64,000 nt of DNA from Rhodocyclaceae bacterium (GCA_020248405.1 JADCHQ010000007.1:1-64000), one strand, 5' to 3'. Numbered from the stretch's first letter, positions 30,923 to 41,466 are shown. The notes: generated by a model not told the origin, from the letters alone. A program made the numbers and translations.

Positions 30923-31468
30923 ATGGCGTGGATTGAGCGGCTGCGCGAGATCGCCGCGGCGGAGTGGCAGGACATCTCCGGTGCCGGTGTGGTGGCGGTG
31001 GCGGCTTTCGCCGTCTTCTGCATGTACTTCGGCCACACCGGTGAGCGCTGGGTACACGTGCTGGACGGTGCCAACCTGGCCTTCCACGAGGCCGGCCATC
31101 CCATCTTCGGCCTGCTGCTCGGCGAGAGCATCACCGTGTATGGCGGCACACTCGGGCAACTGGTGTTCCCGTTGGTGGCGGCGGCGGCCTTCTGGGGGCG
31201 GCGCGAGGCGTGCTCCTTTGCCACCGCGGTGGTGTGGCTGAACGAGAACCTGTGGAACATCGCGCGCTACATGGCCGACGCGCGCGCCCGCGAACTGCCG
31301 CTGGTGGGCGGTGGCGAGCATGACTGGACCGAAATCCTCACCCGCTGGGGCGTGCTGCATCTGGACACCGCCTTGGCCGGGTGGTTGCGGCTGGCGGGTT
31401 GGGCGGGCATGCTGGCGGTGGTGGGCTGGCTCACTTGGCGCTGGCGCTCCGACCAGCAGTGGTCATGA
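30923..31468 (+). CDS. Membrane protein with HEAGH motif, unknown function
   Basis: The 181-residue protein has about four hydrophobic segments (near residues 22-38, 60-72, 80-95 and 155-175). Directly after the first segment comes NLAFHEAGHPIFG, an HExxH zinc-peptidase-like motif at the start of a membrane helix, as in site-2-type (M50) proteases. A second metal ligand typical of M50, such as an NPxG...D motif, is not obvious, although NENLWNIARYMAD is nearby. It may be a degenerate or minimal membrane metalloprotein. The stop overlaps the next ATG (ATGA). Confidence 0.75.
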   Translation: MAWIERLREIAAAEWQDISGAGVVAVAAFAVFCMYFGHTGERWVHVLDGANLAFHEAGHPIFGLLLGESITVYGGTLGQLVFPLVAAAAFWGRREACSFATAVVWLNENLWNIARYMADARARELPLVGGGEHDWTEILTRWGVLHLDTALAGWLRLAGWAGMLAVVGWLTWRWRSDQQWS

Positions 31469-32706
31469 GCGGGTCTGGCCGCTTCAGGATTCTCCGGCCG
31501 CGGCGCGGCTCGAACACACCGATATCCGATGCAGCGCCGGTGCCCCACGGCGGCGGCGTGCCGGCGCTGCGGCTGTCGGCCTTTTACTTCTGCTATTTCG
31601 CTTTCCTCGGCGCGTTCGCGCCCTTCTGGGCACTGTACCTGCAGTCCAAGGGGCTGACGGCGGCGCAGATCGCGGTGTTGCTGGCGCTGGTGCCCGTGAC
31701 GCGGGTTTTCGGGCCTACGTTCTGGGGCTGGATGGCGGACCGGCGCGGCCGGCGCGCCGGTGTGATCCGCCTTACCACCGCGGCTACGCTGGTGAGCTTC
31801 TGTGGTGTGTTTGCGGACAGTGGGTTTGCATGGCTGTTCGTGGTGATGCTGGTGATGAACCTGTTCTGGTCGGGCTCGCTGCCGCTGGTGGAGGCCACCA
31901 CCATGGGACACCTGGGCGATGGCGTGTCGCGCTATGGGCGTATCCGCGCCTGGGGGTCTGTGGGCTTCGTGGCGGTGGTGGTGGGCGCAGGCCAATTGCT
32001 GGATGTGCAGGGCATCGGCGCTCTGCCATGGTTGATTGCCGGACTGCTGGCGCTGCACCTGGCGAGCGCCTTCAAGGTGCCCGAGGCGCCCGGTCACCTC
32101 CACGGCGCGGAGCATGCCCCAGTCTGGGATATCCTGCGGCGGCCTGAAGTGCTGGCGCTGTTCGGGGGCTGCTTCCTGCTGACGGTTTCCAATGGGCCGT
32201 ACCACACCTTCTATTCCATCTGGCTGGTGGAGCACGGCTATCGCAAGGCAGACGTGGGCTTGCTTTGGGCGCTCGGGGTGGTGGCGGAGATCGTGGTGTT
32301 CATGGCCTGGACCCCGCTGGCGAGCCGCTGGTCCCTGCGGGCGCTGCTGCTGGGCGCCTACGGCGTGACGACGCTGCGCTTCCTGGCCATCGGCTGGCTG
32401 CCGTTTTCGCTGACGGCGGTCATCCTGGCGCAGGTGGCGCATGCGGCCACCTTTGGATTTTTCCACGGCGCGGCGGTGGCTCTCACGCACCGTTTCTTCC
32501 GCGGCCGGCACCAGTCCAAGGGCCAGGCGCTCTACTCGGGAGTGGGCTTCGGTGCGGGCGGCGCCGCCGGCGGGTTGCTGGCCGGCATCCTGTGGGAACC
32601 GGCCGGCGGCGCCTGGACCTTCACCGCCGGTGCGGTCATGGCAGCGGCGGCCTTCGCAGTGACCGCCCGCTGGCTGCGCCTGCCCTCCCAGGGGGCGGCC
32701 GGCTGA
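31465..32706 (+). CDS. MFS transporter (HcaT/PPP-like)
   Basis: The 413-residue permease has a hydrophilic N-terminus of about 30 residues, then the MFS_1-like pattern LSAFYFCYFAFLGAFAPFWA with YLQSKGLTAAQIAVLLAL. The helix 2-3 loop has WGWMADRRGRRAG, a recognisable A-motif. RYGRIRAWGSVGFVA is the characteristic block of the phenylpropionate-type (HcaT/YcaD-like) group. The ATG overlaps the upstream stop by 4 bases, so the pair is translationally coupled. The substrate is not known, and many members of this group are uncharacterised. Confidence 0.85.
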   Translation: MSGSGRFRILRPRRGSNTPISDAAPVPHGGGVPALRLSAFYFCYFAFLGAFAPFWALYLQSKGLTAAQIAVLLALVPVTRVFGPTFWGWMADRRGRRAGVIRLTTAATLVSFCGVFADSGFAWLFVVMLVMNLFWSGSLPLVEATTMGHLGDGVSRYGRIRAWGSVGFVAVVVGAGQLLDVQGIGALPWLIAGLLALHLASAFKVPEAPGHLHGAEHAPVWDILRRPEVLALFGGCFLLTVSNGPYHTFYSIWLVEHGYRKADVGLLWALGVVAEIVVFMAWTPLASRWSLRALLLGAYGVTTLRFLAIGWLPFSLTAVILAQVAHAATFGFFHGAAVALTHRFFRGRHQSKGQALYSGVGFGAGGAAGGLLAGILWEPAGGAWTFTAGAVMAAAAFAVTARWLRLPSQGAAG

Positions 32707-32747
32707 AGGCCTTGTGACATAATCCGCTGATCTCTGGAGGGATGCTT

Positions 32748-34169
32748 ATGCAGTCGCAGTCCACCACCGCCCGGACCCTCTACGACAAGCTCTGGGACTC
32801 TCATGTGGTGCGCCAGGAGCCCGATGGCACGGCGCTGGTTTACATCGACCGCCATCTGGTGCACGAGGTCACCAGCCCACAGGCTTTCGAGGGCCTTAAG
32901 CTGGCGGGCCGCAAGCCCTGGCGGCCGGGCTCCATCGTGGCCACCGCAGACCACAACACGCCCACGCGCGACTGGGACCAGGGCATTCGCGATCCCATAT
33001 CGCGATTGCAGGTGGAAACCCTCGACGCCAACATCCGCGAGTTCGGCGCCAAGGCGTATTTCCCCTTCCTCGACAGCCGGCAGGGCATCGTGCATGTGAT
33101 CGGTCCGGAGCAGGGTGCCACCCTGCCGGGCATGACGGTAGTGTGCGGCGACTCCCACACCAGCACCCACGGCGCCTTTGCCGCGCTGGCCTTCGGCATC
33201 GGCACCTCGGAAGTGGAGCATGTGCTGGCCACGCAGACCCTCAACCTGAAAAAGGCCAGGAGCATGCTGGTGAGGGTGGAGGGTCGCCTGGGCCGCGGCG
33301 TCACCGCCAAGGACATCGTGCTGGCGCTCATTGGCCGCATCGGCACGGCGGGCGGCACGGGCTGCGCCATCGAGTTTGCCGGGTCGGCCATCCGCGCCCT
33401 GTCCATGGAGGGCCGCATGACCCTGTGCAACATGGCCATCGAAGCAGGTGCCCGGGCCGGCATGGTGGCCGTGGACGACACCACCATCGACTATCTGCGC
33501 GGGCGGGCCTTCGCGCCCCAGGGACCGCTGTTCGAGCGCGCCAGTGCCGCCTGGCGTTTGCTTGCAAGCGATGCGGGCGCGCGCTTCGACGTGGTGGTGG
33601 ACATGGAGGCTGCCGCCATCGAGCCCCAGGTCACCTGGGGCACGTCGCCGGAAATGGTGGCCCCCGTGAGCGGGCGTGTGCCCAATCCTGCCGCGCTGGA
33701 TGAACCGGTGCGCCGTACCTCGCTCGAGCGGGCATTGCATTACATGGGGCTGCAACCGGACACGCCCATTACGAACATCGCCATCGACAAGGTGTTCATC
33801 GGTTCGTGCACCAACTCGCGTATCGAGGATTTGCGTGCCGCGGCCGAGGTGGTGAAAGGGCGCTCGGTGGCCGGGAGCGTCAAGCTTGCCCTGGTGGTGC
33901 CCGGCTCGGGGCTGGTGAAGCGGCAGGCCGAGGCGGAGGGGCTGGATCAGGTGTTTCGTGCCGCGGGGTTCCAGTGGCGCGAGCCGGGTTGCTCCATGTG
34001 CCTGGCCATGAACGATGATCGTCTCGAACCGGGCGAGCGTTGCGCCTCCACCTCGAACCGCAATTTCGAGGGGCGGCAGGGAACGGGCGGACGCACCCAC
34101 CTGGTGAGCCCTGCCATGGCTGCGGCCGCTGCCGTGGCGGGCCGTTTCGTCGACATCCGCACGCTCTAG
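32748..34169 (+). CDS. leuC: 3-isopropylmalate dehydratase large subunit
   Basis: The 473-residue subunit, with LeuD, isomerises 2-isopropylmalate to 3-isopropylmalate in leucine synthesis. The aconitase-type [4Fe-4S] ligands are Cys354 in IGSCTNSR and Cys415/Cys418 in [24 protein letters not shown]-like sequence ([20 protein letters not shown]) is present near residue 130. The ATG at 32748 is chosen over 32742 because GGAGGG at 32736-32741 gives a 6-base spacing to it, whereas the first ATG touches that site. leuD follows after 9 bases. Confidence 0.97.
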   Translation: MQSQSTTARTLYDKLWDSHVVRQEPDGTALVYIDRHLVHEVTSPQAFEGLKLAGRKPWRPGSIVATADHNTPTRDWDQGIRDPISRLQVETLDANIREFGAKAYFPFLDSRQGIVHVIGPEQGATLPGMTVVCGDSHTSTHGAFAALAFGIGTSEVEHVLATQTLNLKKARSMLVRVEGRLGRGVTAKDIVLALIGRIGTAGGTGCAIEFAGSAIRALSMEGRMTLCNMAIEAGARAGMVAVDDTTIDYLRGRAFAPQGPLFERASAAWRLLASDAGARFDVVVDMEAAAIEPQVTWGTSPEMVAPVSGRVPNPAALDEPVRRTSLERALHYMGLQPDTPITNIAIDKVFIGSCTNSRIEDLRAAAEVVKGRSVAGSVKLALVVPGSGLVKRQAEAEGLDQVFRAAGFQWREPGCSMCLAMNDDRLEPGERCASTSNRNFEGRQGTGGRTHLVSPAMAAAAAVAGRFVDIRTL

Positions 34170-34178
34170 GAGGCCGCC

Positions 34179-34817
34179 ATGGAGAAATTCACGATTCTCG
34201 ATGGCGTGGTGGCGCCCCTCGATCGTCCCAACGTGGACACCGACGCCATCATCCCGAAGCAGTTCCTCAAGTCCATCAAGCGCACCGGCTTCGGACCGAA
34301 CCTGTTCGACGAGTGGCGCTACCTTGATCACGGCGAACCGGGGATGGACAACGCCCAGCGGCCACTGAACCCCGAATTCGTGCTCAATCAGCCCCGTTAC
34401 CGCGGCGCGCAGATTCTGCTGGCGCGCGACAACTTCGGCTGTGGCTCGTCCCGGGAGCATGCCCTCTGGGCGCTGATGGACTTCGGCTTCCGCGCGGTGA
34501 TTGCACCCAGTTACGCCGATATTTTTCACAACAACAGCTACAAGAACGGACTGCTGCCGGTGGTGCTTCCGGCGGCGGTGGTGGACGAGCTGTTCCGGCA
34601 CACGGTGGCAACGCCTGGTTACCGGCTCACCATCGACCTCGCGGCGCAAAAGGTGGTCACGCCCGAGGGCCGCGCCTTCGGCTTCGAGGTGGATGGGTTC
34701 CGCAAGCACTGCCTGCTGGAGGGGCTGGACGAAATCGGCCTGTCGCTGCGCCACGCCGAGGAGATCCGCGCCTTCGAGGCGCGCCACCGGGCTTCCCAAC
34801 CCTGGCTGTTCGACTGA
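34179..34817 (+). CDS. leuD: 3-isopropylmalate dehydratase small subunit
   Basis: This 212-residue swivel-domain subunit pairs with LeuC. Typical sequence is seen in [20 protein letters not shown] near residue 20 and in the substrate-binding turn [16 protein letters not shown]. An RBS-like AGGAGG precedes the ATG, which lies 9 bases after leuC. LeuB begins 11 bases later, so leuC, leuD and leuB form one operon. No small lipoprotein gene, sometimes seen between leuC and leuD in this class, is present here. Confidence 0.97.
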   Translation: MEKFTILDGVVAPLDRPNVDTDAIIPKQFLKSIKRTGFGPNLFDEWRYLDHGEPGMDNAQRPLNPEFVLNQPRYRGAQILLARDNFGCGSSREHALWALMDFGFRAVIAPSYADIFHNNSYKNGLLPVVLPAAVVDELFRHTVATPGYRLTIDLAAQKVVTPEGRAFGFEVDGFRKHCLLEGLDEIGLSLRHAEEIRAFEARHRASQPWLFD

Positions 34818-34828
34818 GACGACACACC

Positions 34829-35908
34829 ATGAAGATTGCAGTCCTGCCCGGCGATGGCATCGGGCCAGAGATCGTTGGCGAGGCCATCAAGGTCCTCGAT
34901 ACCCTTCGGCGAGACGGCTTGAGGGTTGAGATGGAGACTGCCCCCATTGGCGGCGCGGGGTTCGATGCTGCTGGCGATCCGTTGCCCGAGGCGACGCTCG
35001 CGCTCGCCCGGCAGGCCGATGCTGTGCTGCTCGGTGCCGTAGGCGGGCCTAAGTACGACGCATTGCCGCGCGACAAGCGCCCGGAGCAAGGACTGCTGCG
35101 CATCCGTCAGGCGCTGGGGGTGTTCGCGAATCTTCGCCCAGCCATCGTGTACCCGGAGCTCGCGGCCGCCTCATCGCTCAAGCCCGAACTGGTGGCCGGG
35201 CTCGACCTGATGATCCTGCGGGAACTCACCGGCGACATCTATTTCGGGCAGCCGCGCGGCCAGCGCCGCCTCGATGACGGGCAACGCGAGGGTTTCGACA
35301 CCATGAAGTACTCGGAGTCGGAGATTCGCCGCATCGGCCGTGCGGGGTTCGACATCGCCCGAGGGCGCGCCAAAAAGCTGTGCTCGGTGGACAAGGCCAA
35401 CGTGCTGGATACCAGCATCCTCTGGCGGCAGGTGATGGAGGAGTTGGCCCGCGACTTCCCGGATGTGGTGCTTACTCATATGTACGTGGACAATGCCGCC
35501 ATGCAACTGGTGCGCGCGCCCCGGCAGTTCGACGTGATGGTGACGGGCAACATGTTTGGCGACATCCTCTCGGACGAGGCGTCCATGCTGACGGGCTCCA
35601 TCGGCATGCTGCCCTCGGCGTCGCTCGATGAGCACGGCAAAGGGTTGTACGAGCCCATCCACGGCTCGGCGCCGGACATTGCCGGCAAGGGCGTGGCCAA
35701 TCCGCTGGCCACCATTCTCTCCGTGGCCATGCTGCTGCGGCACACCGGCCGGAACGAAACCTTCGCTGCCCGTATCGAAGCGGCGGTCAGGGACGTGCTT
35801 GCCGCAGGGCTTCGCACCCCCGACATCGCACAGCCGGGAGAACCGGTGATCGGCACAGTGCGGATGGGCGACGCCGTCGTTTCGGCGCTGGCGCGCCAGA
35901 AGCCCTGA
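34829..35908 (+). CDS. leuB: 3-isopropylmalate dehydrogenase
   Basis: The 359-residue NAD-dependent enzyme oxidatively decarboxylates 3-isopropylmalate. It begins [16 protein letters not shown] and has [16 protein letters not shown], the conserved DKANVLDTS block, the metal-binding [19 protein letters not shown] region and the NAD loop [15 protein letters not shown]. The SDEAS element carries the conserved Asp ligands. It completes the leucine gene set and is followed by asd after 29 bases. Confidence 0.97.
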   Translation: MKIAVLPGDGIGPEIVGEAIKVLDTLRRDGLRVEMETAPIGGAGFDAAGDPLPEATLALARQADAVLLGAVGGPKYDALPRDKRPEQGLLRIRQALGVFANLRPAIVYPELAAASSLKPELVAGLDLMILRELTGDIYFGQPRGQRRLDDGQREGFDTMKYSESEIRRIGRAGFDIARGRAKKLCSVDKANVLDTSILWRQVMEELARDFPDVVLTHMYVDNAAMQLVRAPRQFDVMVTGNMFGDILSDEASMLTGSIGMLPSASLDEHGKGLYEPIHGSAPDIAGKGVANPLATILSVAMLLRHTGRNETFAARIEAAVRDVLAAGLRTPDIAQPGEPVIGTVRMGDAVVSALARQKP

Positions 35909-35937
35909 CGCCGAACGGTTAAAGAGGAGGAATCAAC

Positions 35938-37059
35938 ATGGCCAACATGCAAGTGGGGTTTGTGGGCTGGAGGGGCATGGTGGGTTCCGTGCTTCTGCAG
36001 CGCATGGTGTGGGAGCGAGACTTCCTGGACGTGGAACCGGTGTTCTTCAGCACGTCCAACGCTGGTGGAGACGGACCGGTCATCGGCCGGGAAGTGGGGC
36101 CCCTGAGGGATGCGAACGATCTCAAGGCGTTGGGCGCGCTGCCCGTGATCGTTTCCTGCCAAGGGGGGAACTACACCTCGGAGGTTTATCCCAAACTGCG
36201 CAACGCGGGCTGGAGCGGTTACTGGATCGACGCGGCCTCCACCTTGCGCATGCAGGGCGATGCCGTGATCGTCCTCGATCCCGTGAACCGGGACGTCATC
36301 GACCGCGCGCTCACTGGCGGCGTCAAGAACTTCATCGGCGGCAATTGTACCGTCAGCCTGATGCTCATGGCGCTCGCGGGGCTTTTTCGCGCCGGTCTGG
36401 TGGAGTGGATCACCTCCATGACGTACCAGGCGGCCTCGGGTGCGGGGGCTCAGCACATGCGGGAACTGGTGCAGCAGATGGGCAGCGCCCATGGTGCAGC
36501 CGCAAGCCTTCTCGCGTTGCCCGGCGCCACCATCATGGACATCGACCGTGCAGTGGCCCAGGCGCTCAACAGTAACGATTTCCCCGTAGAGCAATTTGGC
36601 CACCCCCTGGCAGGCAGCCTGCTGCCCTGGATCGACAAGGATCTCGGTAATGGCCAAAGCCGCGAGGAATGGAAGGGCATGGCCGAGACGAACCGGATCC
36701 TAGGGCTCCCCGACGCAACCATTCCCGTGGACGGCGTTTGCGTGCGCATTGGCGCCATGCGATGCCATAGCCAGGCGCTCACGATCAAGCTCAAGAGCGA
36801 CGTGCCGCTTGCCGATATTGAGGACATGCTCGGTTCGGCCCACCCGTGGGCCAAGGTGGTTCCCAATCGGCGCGAGGACAGCCTGCGGGAACTCACCCCT
36901 GCAACGGTTTCAGGAAGGCTTGAGGTCCCCGTGGGCAGGCTGCGCAAACTGCCCATGGGGCCCCAGTATCTTTCCGCCTTCACGGTGGGCGACCAATTGC
37001 TTTGGGGCGCTGCTGAGCCCCTGCGTCGTATGCTTCAAATCCTGGTGGAGCGCTTGTGA
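35938..37059 (+). CDS. asd: Aspartate-semialdehyde dehydrogenase
   Basis: The 373-residue enzyme makes aspartate semialdehyde, the branch point to lysine, threonine, methionine and peptidoglycan precursors. The NADP-binding start is [14 protein letters not shown], the catalytic nucleophile is Cys137 in GGNCTVSLM, and [10 protein letters not shown] gives the catalytic His region. The length matches the Gram-negative class of about 370 residues. A strong AGGAGG lies 5-8 bases before the ATG. It feeds the MetY and MetZ substrates through homoserine. Confidence 0.97.
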   Translation: MANMQVGFVGWRGMVGSVLLQRMVWERDFLDVEPVFFSTSNAGGDGPVIGREVGPLRDANDLKALGALPVIVSCQGGNYTSEVYPKLRNAGWSGYWIDAASTLRMQGDAVIVLDPVNRDVIDRALTGGVKNFIGGNCTVSLMLMALAGLFRAGLVEWITSMTYQAASGAGAQHMRELVQQMGSAHGAAASLLALPGATIMDIDRAVAQALNSNDFPVEQFGHPLAGSLLPWIDKDLGNGQSREEWKGMAETNRILGLPDATIPVDGVCVRIGAMRCHSQALTIKLKSDVPLADIEDMLGSAHPWAKVVPNRREDSLRELTPATVSGRLEVPVGRLRKLPMGPQYLSAFTVGDQLLWGAAEPLRRMLQILVERL

Positions 37060-37092
37060 GGTTGCACTCCCCGGCCTGATCACGCGTGAGTT

Positions 37093-37126
37093 CACCCCGG
37101 GCGGAATACCTCTTTCGCCTGGGGTG
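37093..37126 (+). terminator. Hairpin between asd and fimV
   Basis: CACCCCGGGCG (37093-37103) pairs with CGCCTGGGGTG (37116-37126) over 11 bp with one G-T pair and a 12-base loop. There is no T run after it (TTAGTAAG follows), so it may be a Rho-assisted end or an RNA processing or stabilising element and not a classic intrinsic terminator. Confidence 0.4.
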
Positions 37127-37200
37127 TTAGTAAGAGGAAAGATTAGCTTGCGCCGGTAACCCCATGATGTTACTTTCGTTATAAATCCCGAAATCTATGG

Positions 37201-39975
37201 GTGGGTGGCTTGGTGGGTAAAACCTTTTTTTCCCGGTGCGCTGCGGCACTGTGTTTATTGTTGAGCGCATCCATCGCTTCGGCGGCGGGCTTGGGCAAGC
37301 TCACGGTCATCTCCGCGCTCGGGCAGCCTTTTCGCGGCGAAATTGACCTGGTTTCGGTCACCAAGGAAGAACAGGGACTTCTCAATGTCCGGTTGGCCTC
37401 ACCGGAGGCTTTCAGGCAGGCGGATGTACCCTTCACCACCTTTGTTTCCAACCTGAAGGTTTCCATCGACACCCGGCCCGGTGGAGAACAGTTCGTAAGG
37501 GTCAGTTCAGCCCAGCCCTTGAATGAGCCCTTTGTTGATTTCCTGATAGAGCTTTATTGGACGTCTGGGCGGCTGGTTCGCGCATACACGGCACTGCTCG
37601 ACCCGCCTTTGAACACGGCCGAGTCGTTCGGCGGGCAGGCGGAGGTCAAGATGTTACCGCCTGCGCAGGTCCTGGACGGGGCCCCCGCTCCTGCAGCACC
37701 TCCTGCGTTCATCGAACCCCAACCTGCAGGGTCTAGCATCACGCAGCAGGGTGGCGGTCAGTCGCAGGGTGTGGACGTGGAACCGGGTCTGGCGCAAGGA
37801 GTGCCCAGGGCAGCCACGGTGGTGGTACCGGAACCTGCCGCGCAGCAACCCGGAGCGGGGTCGGGTGCCTCTGTTGGTACAGCGATCGAGCACACCGTAA
37901 AGCGAGGAGACACCCTCGCAAAGGTCGCGGCCGCCAACAAACCGGCCGAGGTCTCGCTAGACCAAATGTTGGTCAGCATGTTCCGGGCGAACCCCGGGTC
38001 GTTCGCCGGCAAGAACATGAATCGCCTCAAGGTCGGGACAGTGTTGCGCGTCCCGGAGCGAGGTTCGATCGATGACGTATCGGCTGCCGAGGCGCGCCGC
38101 GAAGTCCGGGCCCAGGCGGCTAACTGGAGCGCATACCGCGAAAAGCTTGCCGCCACCGCTGGGGCCAGCCCGGCCATGCCGACTGCGTCTTCACAACGCG
38201 CGGCGGGGAAGGTAGGCAGCACTACTGAAGACATGCGGCTCCCTGCGCCCGACGCGCCCAAGGAAGTTCTCAAGCTGTCCAAGGGGGAGGGAGAGAAGGC
38301 TGGCACGTCAGCTGCCGGCCAGGCTCCACCTGATCGCGTACGTTCGCTGGAAGAAGAGCTGGCCGCCAAAAACAAGGCGCTCGGCGAAGCTAGCCAGCGC
38401 GTGGCTGCACTCGAGAAGACCGTCAAGGACATGGAATTGCTCATGGAGATCAAGAGCAAGGGAATGTCCGATGTGCAAAAAGCCGCGGAAGCTTCCAAAA
38501 CTCCGCCCCCAGACGCCAATCCTGCAAAAAGCGCCGACAAACCCGCCCCAGCCCCTCAGGACGCTCCGACAACGGTTCCGAAGGGTGAGGCCGCAGCTGT
38601 TCCTGGTGTAGAGCCGCCCAAGGTAACTGCGACGCCGGCGGTCGATGTTCCTTCTGGATCCACTGCTACGCCTCAGGAAACACCTAAACCCAAACCCAAG
38701 CTTCCGCCTCCGCCCCCCCCCCCGCCGCCACCGAGCTTTCTCGATCAGTTAATGGGGGACCCATTGATGTTGGCGGGGGCTGCCGCAGCCATCCTCGGGA
38801 TAGGCGGGCTCGTGGTATATCGGCGCCGCAAGGCTGGCGTCGGAGGTCAAAAGCAGGCCAACACGAAAGGCAAAGGCGGAAAAAAAAATTCTTCAGTAGA
38901 GCCTGATCCCGACCTAGACGGCGAAAAACCCGGCGGAAGAGTTGAACAGGGGCCGGGGGGCGGAGCATCAACGGACGGCGACCTCCTTGATGAAGTGAAC
39001 ACTTTGTTGAATTTCGGCCGTTACGACCTTGCCGAGCAGAGGCTTCAAGATGCTATTGCTGCGAATCCCGTTCGGTACGAGCTACACACCAAACTGCTTG
39101 AAATCTTTGCTCACCGTAGAAACACCGCCGCCTTCGAGCAGTTGGCCCGCGAGCTTCAAAAGGCCACCGGCGGGCAAGGGGATGTTTGGGACAAGGTCGT
39201 CCGACTGGGTTACCAGATCGATCCGGATAATCCTCGCTACGCAGTGGGCCGCACCGCTGATCTGTCTCCGCTGTCCACTGTCGCCTTGGGCGGCGGTTCC
39301 CTGGCGGCCGCCGCAGGGGCGCTCGGGGGGTCTGATCTAGATTTCGACTTGGAACTCGGCAACAGCGCCCAGGCCGCTGGCACCGATATAGATCTCAGTG
39401 GCATGGATGCCGACGGTGAAGAGTCGATCACACCCACCGATATTGATCTTTCGGAGCTTGGGATTGCGGTCCCTGGGGCTGCGCGCTTGGATCCGAGCGC
39501 AACGCTTCCAGGCGCGATGGCTTTTCAAGATACCGTAAAGATCGAAACCCAGCAGCCTGACCAAGCTGCTATAGGCGCTGCCTCCGCCCTCGATTTCAAT
39601 ATCGACATTCCCGAACTGTCGGCGAGCACAACTGCTGCCAGCGGGTCAGCCGAGAAAAACGCCGGATCCGGCCAAGGCCTCCACTTTGAAATGGGCAGTA
39701 TCGATTTGGCAGGTGGGCGTGCTCCCGAGCAATCTGCACCTGATATCGACCTCTCGGGCATCGATCTCGACCTCGGCGGCGCTACCGCAACCTCAACCGC
39801 CGAGGGTACCCGCGACGAGCGTTGGTACGATGTCCAGACCAAGTTTGACCTGGCGAAGGCGTACCAGGAGATGGGCGACAAGGAAGGTGCCCGCGAAGTC
39901 CTTCAGGAAGTCATCGCAGAGGGTGACGCGCAGCAGAAGCAGGCTGCCGAGCAGGTACTTGCCTCCTTGGGCTGA
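37201..39975 (+). CDS. fimV: FimV-family pilus assembly / cell-pole protein
   Basis: The 924-residue protein has a signal peptide (CAAALCLLLSASIASAA), the FimV N-terminal domain (LGKLTVISALGQPFRGEIDL), a LysM domain at about residues 230-285 (HTVKRGDTLAKVA), a coiled coil near 380-430, a proline run (500-513) and one membrane helix (519-541). The cytoplasmic tail is acidic, with repeated DIDLS motifs, and ends in a TPR-like FimV C-terminal domain (DLAKAYQEMGDKEGAREVL). FimV binds peptidoglycan and organises type IV pili and polar proteins. The start is uncertain: GTG 37201, with GTG 37213 also possible. The gene is visibly less GC-rich than its neighbours. Confidence 0.9.
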   Translation: MGGLVGKTFFSRCAAALCLLLSASIASAAGLGKLTVISALGQPFRGEIDLVSVTKEEQGLLNVRLASPEAFRQADVPFTTFVSNLKVSIDTRPGGEQFVRVSSAQPLNEPFVDFLIELYWTSGRLVRAYTALLDPPLNTAESFGGQAEVKMLPPAQVLDGAPAPAAPPAFIEPQPAGSSITQQGGGQSQGVDVEPGLAQGVPRAATVVVPEPAAQQPGAGSGASVGTAIEHTVKRGDTLAKVAAANKPAEVSLDQMLVSMFRANPGSFAGKNMNRLKVGTVLRVPERGSIDDVSAAEARREVRAQAANWSAYREKLAATAGASPAMPTASSQRAAGKVGSTTEDMRLPAPDAPKEVLKLSKGEGEKAGTSAAGQAPPDRVRSLEEELAAKNKALGEASQRVAALEKTVKDMELLMEIKSKGMSDVQKAAEASKTPPPDANPAKSADKPAPAPQDAPTTVPKGEAAAVPGVEPPKVTATPAVDVPSGSTATPQETPKPKPKLPPPPPPPPPPSFLDQLMGDPLMLAGAAAAILGIGGLVVYRRRKAGVGGQKQANTKGKGGKKNSSVEPDPDLDGEKPGGRVEQGPGGGASTDGDLLDEVNTLLNFGRYDLAEQRLQDAIAANPVRYELHTKLLEIFAHRRNTAAFEQLARELQKATGGQGDVWDKVVRLGYQIDPDNPRYAVGRTADLSPLSTVALGGGSLAAAAGALGGSDLDFDLELGNSAQAAGTDIDLSGMDADGEESITPTDIDLSELGIAVPGAARLDPSATLPGAMAFQDTVKIETQQPDQAAIGAASALDFNIDIPELSASTTAASGSAEKNAGSGQGLHFEMGSIDLAGGRAPEQSAPDIDLSGIDLDLGGATATSTAEGTRDERWYDVQTKFDLAKAYQEMGDKEGAREVLQEVIAEGDAQQKQAAEQVLASLG

Positions 39976-40060
39976 TTGCAAAATCATCCCCTGACTAACC
40001 GCGTGTCGCTCGCGGGGGGGGCGCCGCGAGGCGGTTCTGCGTTTTGCTCAACGGTCTCCC

Positions 40061-40852
40061 ATGCGCATCGTTCTGGGTCTTGAATATGATGGCAGCCGGT
40101 TTCGGGGTTGGCAGACACAGCCCGATCGGAGCGGAGTGCAGGATGCCCTTGAGCACGCCCTTGCCATCGTGGCGGGCACCCCTGTGCGGTGCATCTGCGC
40201 TGGGCGCACCGATGCGGGTGTCCATGCCACCGCGCAGGTCGTGCACTTCGACGCTCCCTACCCCCGTCCACTATCGGCCTGGACCCGAGGCCTGAACGCC
40301 CTGTTACCTTCCACCGTGGGCGTGACCTGGGCCCGCGCCGTCAGTGACGGGTTTCATGCGCGCTTCGATGCATTGGAGCGAACCTATCGCTACATTCTGC
40401 TGCCCAGGCATGAACGTCCCGGGTTGTTGCATGGGCGGGTGGGCTGGTGGCACGGAAGCCTCGACGTGGACGCGATGCGAGCCGCGGCACAGGCGATCCT
40501 GGGCACTCATGACTTCAGTGCCTTTCGTGCCGCGCAATGTCAATCGCGCTCACCCGTGCGTGTTTTGCGCCGCCTTGATATCAATGAGGAGGGTCCCTTC
40601 GTAGTGTTCGAGTTTGCGGCCAATGCATTTCTGCACCACATGGTTCGTAATCTCGTCGGATCGCTGGTGTATGTCGGGGCCGCGCGCAAACCCACCCATT
40701 GGCTCAGTGAACTCCTGGCTGGGCGCGACCGGCGTTGGGCGGCGCCGACGTTCGCGCCGGATGGTTTGTATCTCACAGCGGTGGCCTATCCGGCCGAGCT
40801 TTCCTTGCCCCCTACGCCAGTGTGCGCTCCGTTGCCCCCCTCATGCGCGTAA
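40061..40852 (+). CDS. truA: tRNA pseudouridine(38-40) synthase
   Basis: The 263-residue enzyme converts uridines 38-40 of the tRNA anticodon stem to pseudouridine. The catalytic aspartate is Asp51 in [24 protein letters not shown] at the N-terminus and [16 protein letters not shown] are family features, and [11 protein letters not shown] is in the second half. The stop lies within trpF (10-base overlap), tying it to the trp genes. Confidence 0.96.
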   Translation: MRIVLGLEYDGSRFRGWQTQPDRSGVQDALEHALAIVAGTPVRCICAGRTDAGVHATAQVVHFDAPYPRPLSAWTRGLNALLPSTVGVTWARAVSDGFHARFDALERTYRYILLPRHERPGLLHGRVGWWHGSLDVDAMRAAAQAILGTHDFSAFRAAQCQSRSPVRVLRRLDINEEGPFVVFEFAANAFLHHMVRNLVGSLVYVGAARKPTHWLSELLAGRDRRWAAPTFAPDGLYLTAVAYPAELSLPPTPVCAPLPPSCA

Positions 40853-41466
40853 GGGTGAAGATCTGCGGCGTCACCCGCCTAGAGGATGCGCTGGAAGCAG
40901 CGCGCCTTGGAGCGGATGCGTTGGGGTTTGTGTTTCACCCTGCAAGTCCGCGTTTTGTGAGTACCGATCGTGCCGCCGAAATCGTGGCGGCATTACCGCC
41001 CTTTGTTACCTCCGTCGGCTTGTTCGTGAACGCCGACGCGGCGCTGGTGGAATCCGTGCTTGATGAAATCCCGCTCGACCTGCTGCAGTTCCATGGCGCC
41101 GAAACGCCTGCTGAGTGCGCCCGATTTGGCAAACCCTGGATCAAGGCGCTTGCCGTGGCTCCCGGGGTCGATTTGCTACAATCTGCAACCGATTTTCGTG
41201 GTGGTCGTGGCCTGCTGCTGGATGCTTTTGTCCCCGGCAGCCATGGCGGCACCGGCCGCACTGCCGACTGGAGTTCCATCCCCGGCAGGATGCCTGTGCC
41301 GGTTATTCTCGCTGGTGGCCTTCATCCCGGCAACGTGGGTGCAGCCATCCGTACCGTGCGACCGTGGGGCGTGGATGTCTCCAGCGGCGTCGAGCGAGAC
41401 AAGGGCGTTAAAGATCACCAAGAGCTGGCGGCATTCATGGAAGGAGTCCGAGATGCAGATGTATGA
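40843..41466 (+). CDS. trpF: Phosphoribosylanthranilate isomerase
   Basis: The 207-residue TIM-barrel enzyme catalyses the Amadori rearrangement in tryptophan synthesis. The catalytic cysteine is Cys8 in VKICGVTR, the catalytic aspartate is in [10 protein letters not shown], and the phosphate-binding end is [10 protein letters not shown] and VDVSSGVE. The ATG is inside the truA 3' end (10-base overlap), and trpB starts 14 bases before its stop. The trpF-trpB-trpA order without trpC, trpD or trpE nearby is common in betaproteobacteria. Confidence 0.96.
   Translation: MRVRVKICGVTRLEDALEAARLGADALGFVFHPASPRFVSTDRAAEIVAALPPFVTSVGLFVNADAALVESVLDEIPLDLLQFHGAETPAECARFGKPWIKALAVAPGVDLLQSATDFRGGRGLLLDAFVPGSHGGTGRTADWSSIPGRMPVPVILAGGLHPGNVGAAIRTVRPWGVDVSSGVERDKGVKDHQELAAFMEGVRDADV

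Noticed and set aside
37170-37200. GTTATAAATCC similarity upstream of fimV to the SAM-II block before metZ
   Set aside because: Only one short block matches; there is no P1 stem or GCTAAA block, so it is coincidence or a -10-like sequence.
38660-38740. Proline run in fimV as sequencing frameshift or gene end
   Set aside because: The frame continues through the membrane helix to a correct FimV C-terminal domain, so the gene is intact as given.
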